Assembly: GCA_963082975.1 (NCBI GenBank) | Contig: OY720347.1 | Location: 32,877,398-32,941,397, forward strand | Length of the DNA stretch: 64,000 bases | Reading direction: 5' to 3' | From: Labia minor | Lineage: Eukaryota > Arthropoda > Insecta > Dermaptera > Spongiphoridae | Shown here: piece after piece, positions 25,601 to 40,600 of the stretch | Position numbering within the stretch: position 1 is the first letter of the stretch | Layout: each line of letters begins with the position of its first letter | Notes under the pieces: model-generated | Database searches by the model: none | What the model was told of the DNA's origin: nothing | Seen by the model: the letters and a program-made list of their open reading frames with translations, nothing else | Position numbers and translations under genes: made by a program

Positions 25601-28600
25601 TTTTGACATTTACATATTGAATAGAACTTTAATAAAAGGATTTAATCATTTCTTTTTGATTATAATTTCAATATGATTCATTTCAAACTAATCAAAATGA
25701 AAAATAAAAATTTGTATATATATATATATATACTTATATCTTAGTAAATATTTTTAATTTTAACTTATAAAAAGGAATAACTTATTCATATCATTTTAAT
25801 TTGGTATTAATATTGATATATCTTTTTATATAAAAAATATATTTACTTTGAATAAACTCAGGGGCGGATTTAGGCCTAGGTAGAATAGGCAACTGTCTAG
25901 GGCCCGTAATTACAGGTGCCATAAAACGATTCAAAAAATCATGAATTTTTTCAAGCTGGTAAATTTGCTAAATTTTTTCAATATGGTTCAAAAAGGTAAA
26001 ATGATTTTGCGATCGATTTTTCAGGCCCTAAATATCACCAAGTGTGCCCACCCCTGTTAAATTATTTCAAAAAAGTGGCCGAATTGAAAAAGATTGCCGA
26101 TCCCTGCTCTATGCAATAATCTTTATTATATACAATGTACTACTCTTCAATAATAATTTTTTTAAATGAAAAATAAAATAAATAATAGATTTTATGTTTT
26201 TTTATCTGGATGGGGGGCCCGGAATTCTGTCCTTGCCTAGGGCCCGAAAATTCCTTAGTCCGACACTGAATAAATTAAATATACCAATATATATATATAT
26301 ATATATATATCAAATTGTTCAGTAATCAACTATTAATACTAATTTAATTTCATAGATGAAAGTTGTTCAATATTTTTTCTAAGATAATCTTATTGATTCA
26401 ATATTATTATAATAACAGAGATGGGACAATTTAATATTGGTATAAACGACTTTAATTTTTCTTATTCCTTACGTGATCGACTTTTTTTTTACCTGCTTCG
26501 CATTTATGCTGCTCGATCGACTTTTAAAATATTCGAGAACCTTTGCCTAGCTCTGATCTAAAAGTAAATAAATAAGTATCATCTAAACTAGAGATTATGA
26601 AAACATTTCCTGTGAGTTGGCATAATTAGTTTAGAAAAATGAGAATAATATTTTCTAATGGATAGTATTTTGTATAGTAGATTAAGTTTTACTTAACTAA
26701 ATAAAAATATTTTAAATAAATTAATTTTCAGGATAGCCCTTATTTCTTCTTAATATAACATTATTCTTGTTTTAGTTATTTATATTTGTTACGAGAATGA
26801 AACAAAGTAAAAAAAAAACCTACGAAAAAGTGGAGTATCTTTCTCTTCCTTGTTTTAAAAAGACATTTCATTTTAAGGTGTGGATTGCACCCAAGGGATT
26901 AGGCTCGAATGCTTTCCATCTCTTTTATGTCCATGAATTGGGATGATCTGGATAAATGTTGTCAGGATAATTTATGACCATTGTAAAATGAAACATTCGA
27001 TTAACGATTTTTTTTTTTTTTTGATAAAAGATGAGAATGATATTATTACCTAAAGAATCAATTTCCCTTTTATCCAGTTGTAAATTAAATAAAAAAAAGT
27101 ATTATTAATTTTCAAATGTTATTTATAATGTAGAGAATACTTTTCAACGCATTCATGATTAAAATAGATTAATCTTACCTTTTATTCAGGGATGAATAAA
27201 AAAAAAAGAATCATTTTCAAATTTTTTAAATAATATATTAAAAATATCGAACCGGTTTTCTTTTTGCATGCTAACTATTTATAAAATTATAATCATCATT
27301 AAAAATAAATTCAAATGAGATAAAATAATTGCAAATTTAAATTTCTTGGGAAATGTCTAGAAGATGAATAAAGAAGTTTATTTACATTTTAAATGCAATG
27401 CGAAATTAAATCATGAATTAGAAGAATATATATTTTTTTATTCATTTCGTTTTGGAACTGTAAGCCTTGACTAAATCTCCTTAAGGGACAGCTAAGTTGG
27501 GCGTTTCCCTTTCTCGATCTCTTGAAGTGACCCCATAACTATAAAATCATGCCTTGAAGATCAAATCCCGTGATAATGTCTTTATACATTGATAAATATT
27601 ACAAGTCCAGATTCGATAACGAATGGTATAATGAAAACATGAAAATTTAGATTAAAATAAATCAAAACGCTAATGTTGAATATTTTTAATAATAATTAAT
27701 TGAATCACCTTTTAATAAGTGACTATATATGGAATTTACAATTCGTTGCCTCTCCACAGACAAGTCTTTTCATTTGAGAATTCTTTTATAGGCAGGCCTG
27801 AATCTCATTAAAAAGTTTTTTTTTTTATCAATTTAATATAATATTAAAGCTTTAAAGGCTACCTCTTCTAATATGAAATCTGAAATAATAAAATTATACT
27901 AAAATTCAAATAATATAATAAAAGCAAGGTGAGTATTCAATTAATAAAGTCACGTAGCTCTAAATTCCCACTGGGAAATAAAATGTCAATTCAGTTCCCC
28001 AGCAACTTTTCTTTAGTTTTTATTTATAATCATTGAAATATTAGGAAAAAATCTGAGATTCAAATTACCATAAAGAAAAAAAAATGTGAATTGATGTTTG
28101 ATTCGAATGAAGTAATTAGAATAAATATATAAATATTTAAATTATATTAATTGTTTAGTATTATAGCATAAATATTAAAAATAATAATTACATATAATAT
28201 ATATAAAACTACTATATAAATGATAAATGTGACAAGAATATATATATAAGCAGTGGCGTCGGCCCCCCCTCCAACATTGTGCAAAAAATAAATTTAAAAG
28301 TGATTAGTTTTGTAACTGAGAACCCAAAAGTAAAAAAAAAAACATTTTTAAATTAGGTATAGCCTAAACGTTATGAATAAATAAATCATTTATTTTGTTA
28401 AAATTTTTTCCGGGTGGAGACCCCGGACTTCCCCCCTGCCCCCCCTCCAACATAATAGATCACACTACGCCACTATATATATGTATATGTAATTTGTATT
28501 GTTTCTATTTAAAAATGTATATCCTTCTTAGGAGCCATGTTATAATAAACATCTATATAATGTAAATTTATATAAATATATATACATTTTTTTTAATTAG

Positions 28601-31600
28601 CTATTTTAGCAGAGCCGTCCTAAGATTTTCGGCGCCCGTGGGCTTCTAAAATTTTGCGCCGCTTTTCATAAGAAATTTTCTAATAAATTCACGTAAAATA
28701 AAGGCACTCTTCAATAAAATTTGAAACAGTGTCATTTATGTTGAAAATGTTATATGTCAACATTTCAAACTACACAATTATCGCTGCTGTTAGGATTCTT
28801 ATTAAAATTATTTATTCAATGCTTATACGGATATAATGAATAAGAAAAATAGATATGTATTTTGAATGTGCATGATTAAAATTTTTGAAGTGATGTCACT
28901 CCGGGTTGGAGGTTACTATAAAACTACTATTTAACAATAAGAAAAAATATATAAACCAATAAAAAATGCCGCCCCCAGAAGGATTGCGCCCTAGGGCTAT
29001 AGCCCAATTAGCCCTGTGGTTAGGGCGGCCCTGTATTTTAGCTATTAAAATATTAATATTTATTTACTATTATTATTATTATTATTATTTTATATCAATT
29101 TAAAATGCAATTCGATTTTCAAAAAAATGATAATTATGTATTTGTGAATGTAAGTTCAATATTTTTAACTGGTAAGTAAAATTCCCTCTCTCTCTCTCTT
29201 CTCTCTTTCATAATATTATAACCTAAAAACACCCACCTACTATGGAAATAAATCTTGATGATAAAATATTTTCAAGGGAGTAATAATTTGACTTAAAAAT
29301 AAATTAAAAATCTATTGTTTTATTTCAATGAATGAAGAATAAAAAAAATATTCCATATATTATGTTAGTGAGAGTGAGACAAGTTGATACTGGGTTTACG
29401 AGCCAACAAGTATTTCGAGTTAAGTACAGGTAATGTTAAACGTCATTCAATGCTTTTCATTCTATGACAGTTTGTTTTTCTATATCTGAATTGAGTTTGT
29501 TTTTAGAGGTGAAAAGTAAATATTCTGAGTTATATTTGTGAACTCGAGGATCATTCATTCACACTGTCGCTGATTATTAATTAGTAAGTATTAAATTTGA
29601 AATTACAAAATAGTATAATGATATATCACTTCTTAAATTAAGAAGTAGGTAATGCAAAATAATGCAAAATAAAGAAATCGATCCATAAAATGTTTTTGAT
29701 AAAAACAATTATTTAATCTTAATTTATTATTATTTGTAAGGTTTATCGTAATATAAAAGATATATTTACATAATTTATATATCTAGTAATATGTAATAAT
29801 AAATGTATTAATTTCAAAAATTTGAATAGCAAATTAAGGTTTAAGGAATTGTGATCCTTTAAAGAGATTGCTGTAGGTCATAGGTTCTTAAACTTATGTA
29901 CTCCACGGACCCCCACTTGAAAAAATTTTTTTTGACGGACCCCCATCACAACTTTAGGTACTTTACGTCATTTTATTAATTAATTTCTGGCTTACGATCT
30001 CATAAGGACAAGGATATATGATGAATATTTCTAACAGTGATTGGTGAATAACGATTTTTTTGCATATTGTAGAACACATTTTATTAGAAATTATAATATT
30101 GAAGAAAGAAAATACAAACATTGTCATAGCAACAAATCTCACAAATTATAATGGGTACTTACATTAAATTCATATAAATATTTTATAATTTTTTTCAGAA
30201 AATATTAAATAAGAAATATTTTAAAAAATAACTGCATCTATCTCATTAAATATAACTTACATATTTAATGAGATGTATGCAGTTGTTTTCTTGAAACAAG
30301 AATCTCAATATCTGGCTTAATATTGGAAACTTTTAATCTAAGATCCGGCTCTACATTTAATTTGTTTCTATATTTAGACTTAATATAAAATAGTACCGAA
30401 AAAGCTTGTTCGCATAAATATGTTGTGCAGAATGGAATCAAGTGTTGAAGTGCTTTATTTGCAAGCGCAGGATAATCTGACCTGAGAAGTAACCAAAAGT
30501 TGCTCAATTCAGTTTTGTTAAATTTTAGTTTATAAGTTGTATCACATGATAATTCCACGAGAATATCTTGTTCAGGTGCAGATAAATGTTTAGCATTTGT
30601 AATTTCCATATTAAATGGATCTCTGATCCAGTTATTGCAAGGATCAGGAGTAGAAAAATACTTCCTGAAGTTGCTTTTCAAAGTAATTAAATGTTCAACA
30701 AATAATTGACGCGTTTGATTAAGCAATTTTTCACTGGAGCTTTCTATGAAATCATTGAGAGTTGGAAAAGACTCATATACACCGTTCTGGATGCGTTTCG
30801 ACCACAAGTCGATTTTTTTAATCATTGCTTCTATTTTATCTTCAACTTTAAATATATTTACAACAGTACCTTGCAGGCTCAAATTAAGTTCGTTCAATTT
30901 TGTAAAAATATCAGTCAAGTAAGCCACCTTAGCTAACCAGATAAAATCATTGAAACATTCGGTCAGTTCAAAATGCGCATCTATTAAAAACAATCGTATT
31001 TCATCTCGAAGCTCAAAAAGGCGAATGAGTACTTTCCCGCGGGACAACCAACGTACATCTGTATGTAATAATAAATGTGTATGTTGACTACCCATTTCCT
31101 CACACAAAATTTTAAAAACTCTGGAATTAAGTGGACGAGCCTTAATGAAATTGACAATTTTAACTACTTCGTCTAATGTTCTTTTCAAATCTGGTGACAT
31201 ATTTTTGGCTGCTAATGATTCTCTGTGAATGCAGCAATGATTCCAAACAACCTGAGGCGCAACATTTTTAATAAGAGCAATCAATCCAGTTCTTGTACCT
31301 GACATTGCACGAGCACCATCAGTGCAAATTCCAACACATTTTGGCCACTCTATTTCATTTTCGGTTATAAAATTATTCAAACTGTTAAATATGTCATTAG
31401 CTGTCGTTCGTGAAGGTAGTGAATCACAAAACAATACATCTTCTTGTATTTGATTTTCAAACTCATATCTAATGAAAGCTAACAAATTGGCATTATTAGT
31501 GACATCAGTACTTTCATCCAAAAAGTAATAGTGACTTTTGCGCACTCTCGATATTAATTCTTCTTTTATATTACATGACATGTCTTCAATCCTATTCTTA

Positions 31601-34600
31601 ACCGTATCATTTGATAATGAAATCAAATTTATATCGTTTGCTGCTTTAGTTCCTAACATTATATTTGTAATTACTTTTGTAGCAGGAAGAATTAATTGCT
31701 CTGCTATATTATGCGGCTTTCCTGCTTTAGCAATAAGTAGAGCTACTTCATATGATGCCATTACTGCTTTCTTACTCATACCACCAGATCCCGTCTTTAC
31801 CATCAATTTCTGACTTGAATTAAGTTCTTCTTTTTTCATTTTAAAAAATTCGATAGACTTACTAACATGCTCGCTGTGCTTTGTTTGTAAATGACGTCTG
31901 AGATTAGCAGGTTTCATACTTTCATTGGATAAACTTTCCTGACATAGAACGCAGACTGGTCTTTCCACATCATTGTTGCAAATATAAGTAAATCCAAATG
32001 ATAAATAATCATCCGAATATTTTCTAGTTTTGCGTTTCTTGGTAGAGTTTGCTGTTGATGCCTCATCATCTGATTCTTTCCGTTTCTGTGTTGAACCAGT
32101 TTGTAGCCAACGATCCATTTTATGGAGTAATTTATTAACATTGAACTACAATAATATAAATATAATATAAATATAATATAAATATAACGAATTATTATTT
32201 ACTAGCTATGTTTTAATATGATTTTAAATGAATGTTTTAATATCATTTTAAATGAATGTTTTAAATCATTTTAATAAATGTTTTAAATCATTTTAAATAA
32301 ATGATTTAATATCATTTTAAATGAATATTAATTTATATAATAAATATATTTCGTAATTTGATTCTAAAATATTATTAATTTCGTAATTTGATTCTAAAAT
32401 ATTATTAATTTCGTAATTTGATTCTAAAATATTATTAAAATAAATATTTTTTATTCATAAAACTAACTTATACTTACTCTCAAAAACAGCCTTTCTGGGA
32501 AATTGCAAAATGTGTTTAGTGTTTTTATAAAATAATGATCATGCAAATTACACTAAAAATTAAAAAAAATTATTAGCTATAATAAACTATTATTAGCTAT
32601 AATTTAATTATAATTAATTAAATTAATAAAAATAATTTAAAGATACAACTCGTTGAGAAATGAACTTATAATTAACATTAATAAAAATAATTTAAAGATA
32701 CAACTCGTTGAGAAATGAACTTATAATTAACATTTGCTTTAAAACTGTTTAAAACCCCAGAGTGGACGCTGACAATTTGGGTTTTTCCGGGTAAGACTGT
32801 CCCCTCCCCTGGTTTTCCCCAATAACAAAGTGAAAGAAAATTCCCTTATATGCCTCCCCTTCCGAGCCCCTAAGAGGGGTTATTTTAAAGGAACAATCGA
32901 AAAATGATTTTAAATGAATGAATGGATGAAAATTCAAATTTTATATATAGTTTTTTATATATGTTTATTTATTCACAAAAAATTAATTGACATAATTATC
33001 AATTTAATAAAATAAAATAGTATTATTAATAGTATTAAATTATAGCCGTAATTCTCTAGGAGGATATAGTTAAACAATGAACTTTAAATATTTATATATG
33101 TATATATTTTTACGATGATTTTTTTCCGAGGACCGCGGACCCCCAGTAAAGGCTTCGCGGACCCCCAGTAAAGGCTTCGCGGACCCCCAGGGGTCCGCGG
33201 ACCACAGTTTAAGAACCACTGCTGTAGGTTGTTGGTTACAAATCAATGTACATTCCTGGTTAACCATTTACAATTGATTAGAGAACTTTAAAGGGAGTGA
33301 AGGAATTTGTAAATCTCAAGAATTGTGAAATTCCAAATTCAAGAGAATTTAATTAATAAATATAAATTGAGAAAAAATATATAGAATATTAAAAAGTAGA
33401 TCTTGTTATATATTTATTTATACTTATATTTGAATTTATTTATAAAAAAAAATACCTATTGAATGAACGAACACCTTTTCGTAATTATTTCTTTTAATTA
33501 CTTTATAAAAAAAAACAGACTTTTTATAATAAATCTTATGACTTTTTAAGAATGGATAATTAAAAGAGAATGTGAATAAGAAAGAAAAAAAATCATTGTT
33601 TGGCCTGCTTTATGAATCTGTATAAAGATCAAAGCATTCGTTTAATGTCATCAAATTAAGTGCTTACGAGAAAAATTTCAAGTAGTTTAACACCTTTTAG
33701 GGAAATTCAAGAGTTTTTTTATGTCTTGTCTAGAACCTTATTTGTTACACAATGTATAGTATAGGATTTTATTTGGATAGTGCTTCTAGTTATTATATTA
33801 ATTAACTCAAAAAAATATATAATAATTCAAGTATGTACTTGAATCGAACTCATTCGTTTTTTTTCATGTTTTCATTTTATTATGAATTTCATCAAAGTAT
33901 ATTTTCAATATTTTATTACGAGTGAGGAGAAGGAGTGAAAAGCGTTTTGATGCTAGGATTCCAAATCCTGATTCTAAGGCAAAAATTTACATAGAGTGTA
34001 GAAAAATCTATATAAAAAAATAGTTAAATTCTATCTAACTATACAAGATGTATAAATCACATTTTGCTTTTTAAAGTAATAAAATAACAAAATATTGTGT
34101 GGTTTTCTAAAACATATACATATTCCAAATTATAGACCACTGAATTTTGTACATCCTATGGAAAGGTCAGTGCCTATCAAGACGGTTGCCGCCTCAGTGA
34201 GGTAAAAGTGTTGTATGATCAGTACAACATATTCTTTCAAACTTTATCTGGATTTATTTCAGCAATGGCGGAGGGTGGATGAACCTCGTTCCTAAAGAGC
34301 TCAGTTACAGAAAGATTATATTGCCTGGCCATGGTCTTGAACCCAGAAACATAAGATTGAGAGTCAAGCAAGTATATATGTTTACATATTCTAGATTATT
34401 CTTCCATTTAATGCAAATTAAATATTTTAAATGTCATTGTTCTCTATTAGGCTAATATGGGCTTTAAAGGAGGGGAGATGTCATACAGAAAACAAAAAAA
34501 TATTAGACCCTGAAGTTGAAAGTTTTTGGTAGTAGCAACTAAATTTCTCCAGTTTTCCCTAACCTTAACCACCTCCCATGAATTCCTAACTTTTTCAAAT

Positions 34601-37600
34601 ATTGTATAGTAACCATGTTGATTGTTTTCAAATTGATTTCCATATAAACAAACATCACTCAAACAACTTCATCCTTTCAGCCCACGTGAACCAATATTGT
34701 AATCTCTTACTTACTCTAGACTCTAGACTACATAAACAATAAAAACATATTTTTTGTCAATAAAATTAATTGAGAAAATGACTTGAATTCGCTAATGCAA
34801 GATAAAAATGATTTGTAGAATAATTTCTTATTCGATATAAAATAAAAATTAATATTTTTCGTTTGGAAGGGAATCGTACAGATTACATTAAATCAAAATT
34901 ATTTGAAAACCAAAATGAAACATGCTGCTGTTCTTCGTCCTTAATCTTTATTTCATTGTTTTGAAAATTAAATGTTATTATATATTAGATCTTATAATAT
35001 TATTAAGATCATAAATGAGGAATATAAATTAAAAAATTTATAATATAAATTGGTTTATAAATGATACAATTTTCGTTTAGTCTCAAAGAACGAATTTATA
35101 CTTTATTCACCCAGGTAGAGGTGATGTTTAAACAAATATTTATATATATATTAAAATGTTATACATTACAGAATTATACAGGAATTTTTTTCATTTTATA
35201 TTATTTTAATGATTTAATGAAACACAAGGAAATATATTTCCTTAATTTAAAAATTTAGCTTATTGTAATAAATTTTCATTTAAAATGGAGCGGTTAAAAA
35301 TGACATTCAAAGTGTATATTTAGTTTCAGCATTCTATAGTTTTCTTTTCAATTTAGTAAATATTTACTAAGAATAGTTATTTTTTAAATTAAATATTATA
35401 AAATTATGGCAGATGTTTTTTAACAAAGATGCTTCTTTAGTTTATTTATTTAACATTTCGTAACAAAATCCCAGACTTAATTGACTTTTTTGTGGCAAGA
35501 GGGGTTAACGGGGATGGATGCTTAATTGAATCCTGCCTTGATCTTTCCTCTGACCACTCCCCAGTACAACTTACATTAAACACCTGTGCATCTCTCAAAT
35601 CAAACTCTCACTACTTGACTAATCATAAAACTGACTGGAATAAATATGCAGAAATACTAAACCAAAGCCTGGACCTAAACTTACCTCTGACATATAGCCT
35701 TGACATTGACAAAGCAATCTACCATATAACCAATACTATACAAATGGCAGCACGTCTGTCAACACCAAAAATTACTCCTAAAGACTTAAACCAAGACACA
35801 CCAAAACACATTAAAGACTTAATAACTAAAAAAAATAGGCTGAGACGACAATGGCAGACAAACAGATCCCCACACCTTAAAACGACAATTAATAATCTAT
35901 CTAAACAAATTGGGAATCTACTCAGAACTGAAAGGAATCAAAGCATTCAAAAGTATCTGAGAGACCTCACCCCTACTCATTCAACTGACTACTCTCTCTG
36001 GAAAGCGACAAAGAAACTTAAAAGACCAACTGAAAGAATCCCCCCACTACGTAGACAAAATAATGAATGGGCGAGGAGTGACATCGATAAGGCGAATACA
36101 TTCGCTAGTCACCTTTCTAACGTTTTTACTCCTCTCCCACCAAAGGTCACTCCACCTGACAATAACTTTCAGGCAACACACCAATACAAAACACACAATT
36201 ACTCAATGCCATTCCCCAAACTAATACAGACGTGTGAATTAAAAGACATTATACGACAGACAATCAAAACTAAAAAGGCCCCGGGAAATGATCTAATCTC
36301 AGGTAAAATGTTGAGGAACTTGCCTGATAGGGCAATTCTCTTTCTGACCCTCATATTTAACTCCATCTTTAGAGTGGGTCATTTCCCAACCCAGTGGAAA
36401 ACAGCCCTGGTGAAAATGATCCTCAAGCCTGGGAAACCTCCTGAGGAGTCAAACTCGTATAGGCCTATTAGTCTTCTCTCTGCCATCTCTAAATTGTTTG
36501 AGAGGGTCTTTCTTTCTAGACTCCGTCCCTTTCTAATAGATTTAATCCCAATCCACCAATTCGGCTTTAGAGAGAAGCACGGCACTATTGAGCAAGTACA
36601 TCGAATTGTTGATGTTATTCACAAAGACCTTGAAAACAAACGTTACTGCTCAGCCGTGTTTCTTGATATATCTCAGGCTTTCGATAAAGTTTGGCACGAG
36701 GGTCTACTTCGGAAGCTTTATGACATACTCCCGCTAATTTATTACAGGCTGATTCGTTCTTACCTCGATGGCAGAAGCTTTAGAGTTAAGATGAATGACG
36801 CCATTAGTGAGGTTTATCCTGTTAGATCTGGAGTACCTCAGGGTAGTGTTTTGGGACCTATTTTGTATTTACTTTTTACAGCTGACTTGCCGACCAACCC
36901 GAACATAACCACAGCGACCTTTGCTGACGACACCGCTTTGCTCGCTTCACATAAAGACCCAATCGTGGCTTCTGCTATGCTCCAGGAAAGCCTGGACCAA
37001 TTAAGGCCTTGGCTTGAGAAATGGAGAATAGCAGTTAACGAAGACAAATCTGCACACTTGACTTTTACTTTGAATAGACAGACCTGCCCCGGCGTAAATT
37101 TAGACAAACCCATTCCGACTAAAAGTACTGTAAAGTACCTCGGTATGCACCTTGACAGACGCCTAACGTGGGAGATGCACATCAAGTCAAAAAAAAAACA
37201 ACTGAGACTTAAACTTAACAAATTATACTGGCTGCTCCGACAAAAATCTCAACTGACGATAGACAATAAACTTCTAATTTACAAAATCATCCTTAAACCC
37301 ATTTGGACCTATGGCATTCAGATGTGGGGGACCGCTAGCAAATCCAACAGAGACCTGATTCAGCGGTTTCAAAACAAAACACTTAGACTGATAGTCGGTG
37401 CTCCTTGGTATGTCCCTAACAGACTGATTCATAGGGACCTCGGAATGGATACAGTCCAAATGGAAATTAAAAATTACAGCCTTCGCTACAAAGACAGACT
37501 CCTTAAACACCCTAATCCCAAAGCCCGACAACTATTAGACACACAAGGACAACTGAGACGACTCAAAAGACTCAAACCACAGGACTTGACAAGAGACATT

Positions 37601-40600
37601 AATAAATAGACCCGCGATGGTGCCCTAGCTGGGATTAGCCATCAGGCTAATAATTCAGTGACATTCCCTTCCTCCTCTCCTCGACTATTTTCCTACCCAG
37701 TTCCAATGACTCACTCTCCTTAACCTGCCCTATAATTTCCTTTTACCTCCCCCCCTCGCCCATTTATTACTCTTTATTGTAAACCATGTATTATTGCCTT
37801 CGGGCAGATGTACAAAATAAATGGATGCTAAATAAAAAAAAAAAAAAAAAAAATATGCCTCCCCTTCCGAGCCCCTAAGAGGGGTTATTTTAAAGGAACA
37901 ATCGAAAAATGATTTTAAATGAATGAATGGATGAAAATTCAAATTTTATATATAGTTTTTTATATATGTTTATTTTATTCACAAAAAATTAATTGACATA
38001 ATTATCAATTTAATAAAATAAAATAGTATTATTAATAGTATTAAATTATAGCCGTAATTCTCTAGGAGGATATAGTTAAACAATGAACTTTAAATATTTA
38101 TATATGTATATATTTTTACGATGATTTTTTTCCGAGGACCGCGGACCCCCAGTAAAGGCTTCGCGGACCCCCAGTAAAGGCTTCGCGGACCCCCAGGGGT
38201 CCGCGGACCACAGTTTAAGAACCACTGCTGTAGGTTGTTGGTTACAAATCAATGTACATTCCTGGTTAACCATTTACAATTGATTAGAGAACTTTAAAGG
38301 GAGTGAAGGAATTTGTAAATCTCAAGAATTGTGAAATTCCAAATTCAAGAGAATTTAATTAATAAATATAAATTGAGAAAAAATATATAGAATATTAAAA
38401 AGTAGATCTTGTTATATATTTATTTATACTTATATTTGAATTTATTTATAAAAAAAAATACCTATTGAATGAACGAACACCTTTTCGTAATTATTTCTTT
38501 TAATTACTTTATAAAAAAAAACAGACTTTTTATAATAAATCTTATGACTTTTTAAGAATGGATAATTAAAAGAGAATGTGAATAAGAAAGAAAAAAAATC
38601 ATTGTTTGGCCTGCTTTATGAATCTGTATAAAGATCAAAGCATTCGTTTAATGTCATCAAATTAAGTGCTTACGAGAAAAATTTCAAGTAGTTTAACACC
38701 TTTTAGGGAAATTCAAGAGTTTTTTTATGTCTTGTCTAGAACCTTATTTGTTACACAATGTATAGTATAGGATTTTATTTGGATAGTGCTTCTAGTTATT
38801 ATATTAATTAACTCAAAAAAATATATAATAATTCAAGTATGTACTTGAATCGAACTCATTCGTTTTTTTTCATGTTTTCATTTTATTATGAATTTCATCA
38901 AAGTATATTTTCAATATTTTATTACGAGTGAGGAGAAGGAGTGAAAAGCGTTTTGATGCTAGGATTCCAAATCCTGATTCTAAGGCAAAAATTTACATAG
39001 AGTGTAGAAAAATCTATATAAAAAAATAGTTAAATTCTATCTAACTATACAAGATGTATAAATCACATTTTGCTTTTTAAAGTAATAAAATAACAAAATA
39101 TTGTGTGGTTTTCTAAAACATATACATATTCCAAATTATAGACCACTGAATTTTGTACATCCTATGGAAAGGTCAGTGCCTATCAAGACGGTTGCCGCCT
39201 CAGTGAGGTAAAAGTGTTGTATGATCAGTACAACATATTCTTTCAAACTTTATCTGGATTTATTTCAGCAATGGCGGAGGGTGGATGAACCTCGTTCCTA
39301 AAGAGCTCAGTTACAGAAAGATTATATTGCCTGGCCATGGTCTTGAACCCAGAAACATAAGATTGAGAGTCAAGCAAGTATATATGTTTACATATTCTAG
39401 ATTATTCTTCCATTTAATGCAAATTAAATATTTTAAATGTCATTGTTCTCTATTAGGCTAATATGGGCTTTAAAGGAGGGGAGATGTCATACAGAAAACA
39501 AAAAAATATTAGACCCTGAAGTTGAAAGTTTTTGGTAGTAGCAACTAAATTTCTCCAGTTTTCCCTAACCTTAACCACCTCCCATGAATTCCTAACTTTT
39601 TCAAATATTGTATAGTAACCATGTTGATTGTTTTCAAATTGATTTCCATATAAACAAACATCACTCAAACAACTTCATCCTTTCAGCCCACGTGAACCAA
39701 TATTGTAATCTCTTACTTACTCTAGACTCTAGACTACATAAACAATAAAAACATATTTTTTGTCAATAAAATTAATTGAGAAAATGACTTGAATTCGCTA
39801 ATGCAAGATAAAAATGATTTGTAGAATAATTTCTTATTCGATATAAAATAAAAATTAATATTTTTCGTTTGGAAGGGAATCGTACAGATTACATTAAATC
39901 AAAATTATTTGAAAACCAAAATGAAACATGCTGCTGTTCTTCGTCCTTAATCTTTATTTCATTGTTTTGAAAATTAAATGTTATTATATATTAGATCTTA
40001 TAATATTATTAAGATCATAAATGAGGAATATAAATTAAAAAATTTATAATATAAATTGGTTTATAAATGATACAATTTTCGTTTAGTCTCAAAGAACGAA
40101 TTTATACTTTATTCACCCAGGTAGAGGTGATGTTTAAACAAATATTTATATATATATTAAAATGTTATACATTACAGAATTATACAGGAATTTTTTTCAT
40201 TTTATATTATTTTAATGATTTAATGAAACACAAGGAAATATATTTCCTTAATTTAAAAATTTAGCTTATTGTAATAAATTTTCATTTAAAATGGAGCGGT
40301 TAAAAATGACATTCAAAGTGTATATTTAGTTTCAGCATTCTATAGTTTTCTTTTCAATTTAGTAAATATTTACTAAGAATAGTTATTTTTTAAATTAAAT
40401 ATTATAAAATTATGGCAGATGTTTTTTAACAAAGATGCTTCTTTAGTTTATTTATTTAACATTTCTTTTTTATTATTATTAATATTAGTTACCCTTATTT
40501 TTAAAAAAAAAACCCTCCCATTACCAAGGCAAAAAAAAAATTGAAAAGAACCATTTTGTTTAAAGTAAAATGGATCAATTCACAAAATTTGTTTTGTTTT

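Larger units (their letters stand above)
29879..33221 (-). mobile_element. Complete Buster-type hAT DNA transposon
   Basis: 3,343 bp. Termini CATAGGTTCTTAAACT and AGTTTAAGAACCACTG form inverted repeats, flanked by a perfect 8-bp target duplication CTGTAGGT (29871-29878 and 33222-33229) of NNNTANNN type, as in the Buster group of hAT elements. The interior encodes one intact transposase on the minus strand (30265-32118), preceded in gene sense by several tandem arrays and three 22-bp subterminal repeats. Termini, duplication and open frame are all intact, so it looks recently mobile. It sits in intron 5 in the same orientation as the host gene. Confidence 0.92.
32848..35459. repeat. 2.6-kb direct repeat, left copy
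   Basis: Starts inside the hAT element (ATATGCCTCCCCTTCC at 32848), runs past the hAT right end and its target duplication, and ends at TAACATTTC (35451-35459), where the retrotransposon begins. Nearly identical to 37853-40465. I compared landmarks and translations rather than every base. Confidence 0.92.

Noticed and set aside
30706..31813. Plus-strand frames of 76 and 91 codons
   Set aside because: Antisense shadows of the hAT transposase.
33134..33199. CRISPR-like short direct repeats
   Set aside because: Adjacent 22-bp units without unique spacers, located at a hAT terminus. They are subterminal repeats.
35061..35258. 65-codon frame present identically at 40067-40264
   Set aside because: Present twice only because of the 2.6-kb duplication; AT-driven composition and no domain.
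36379..37531. Minus-strand frames of 68, 127 and 85 codons
   Set aside because: Antisense shadows of the retrotransposon reverse transcriptase.
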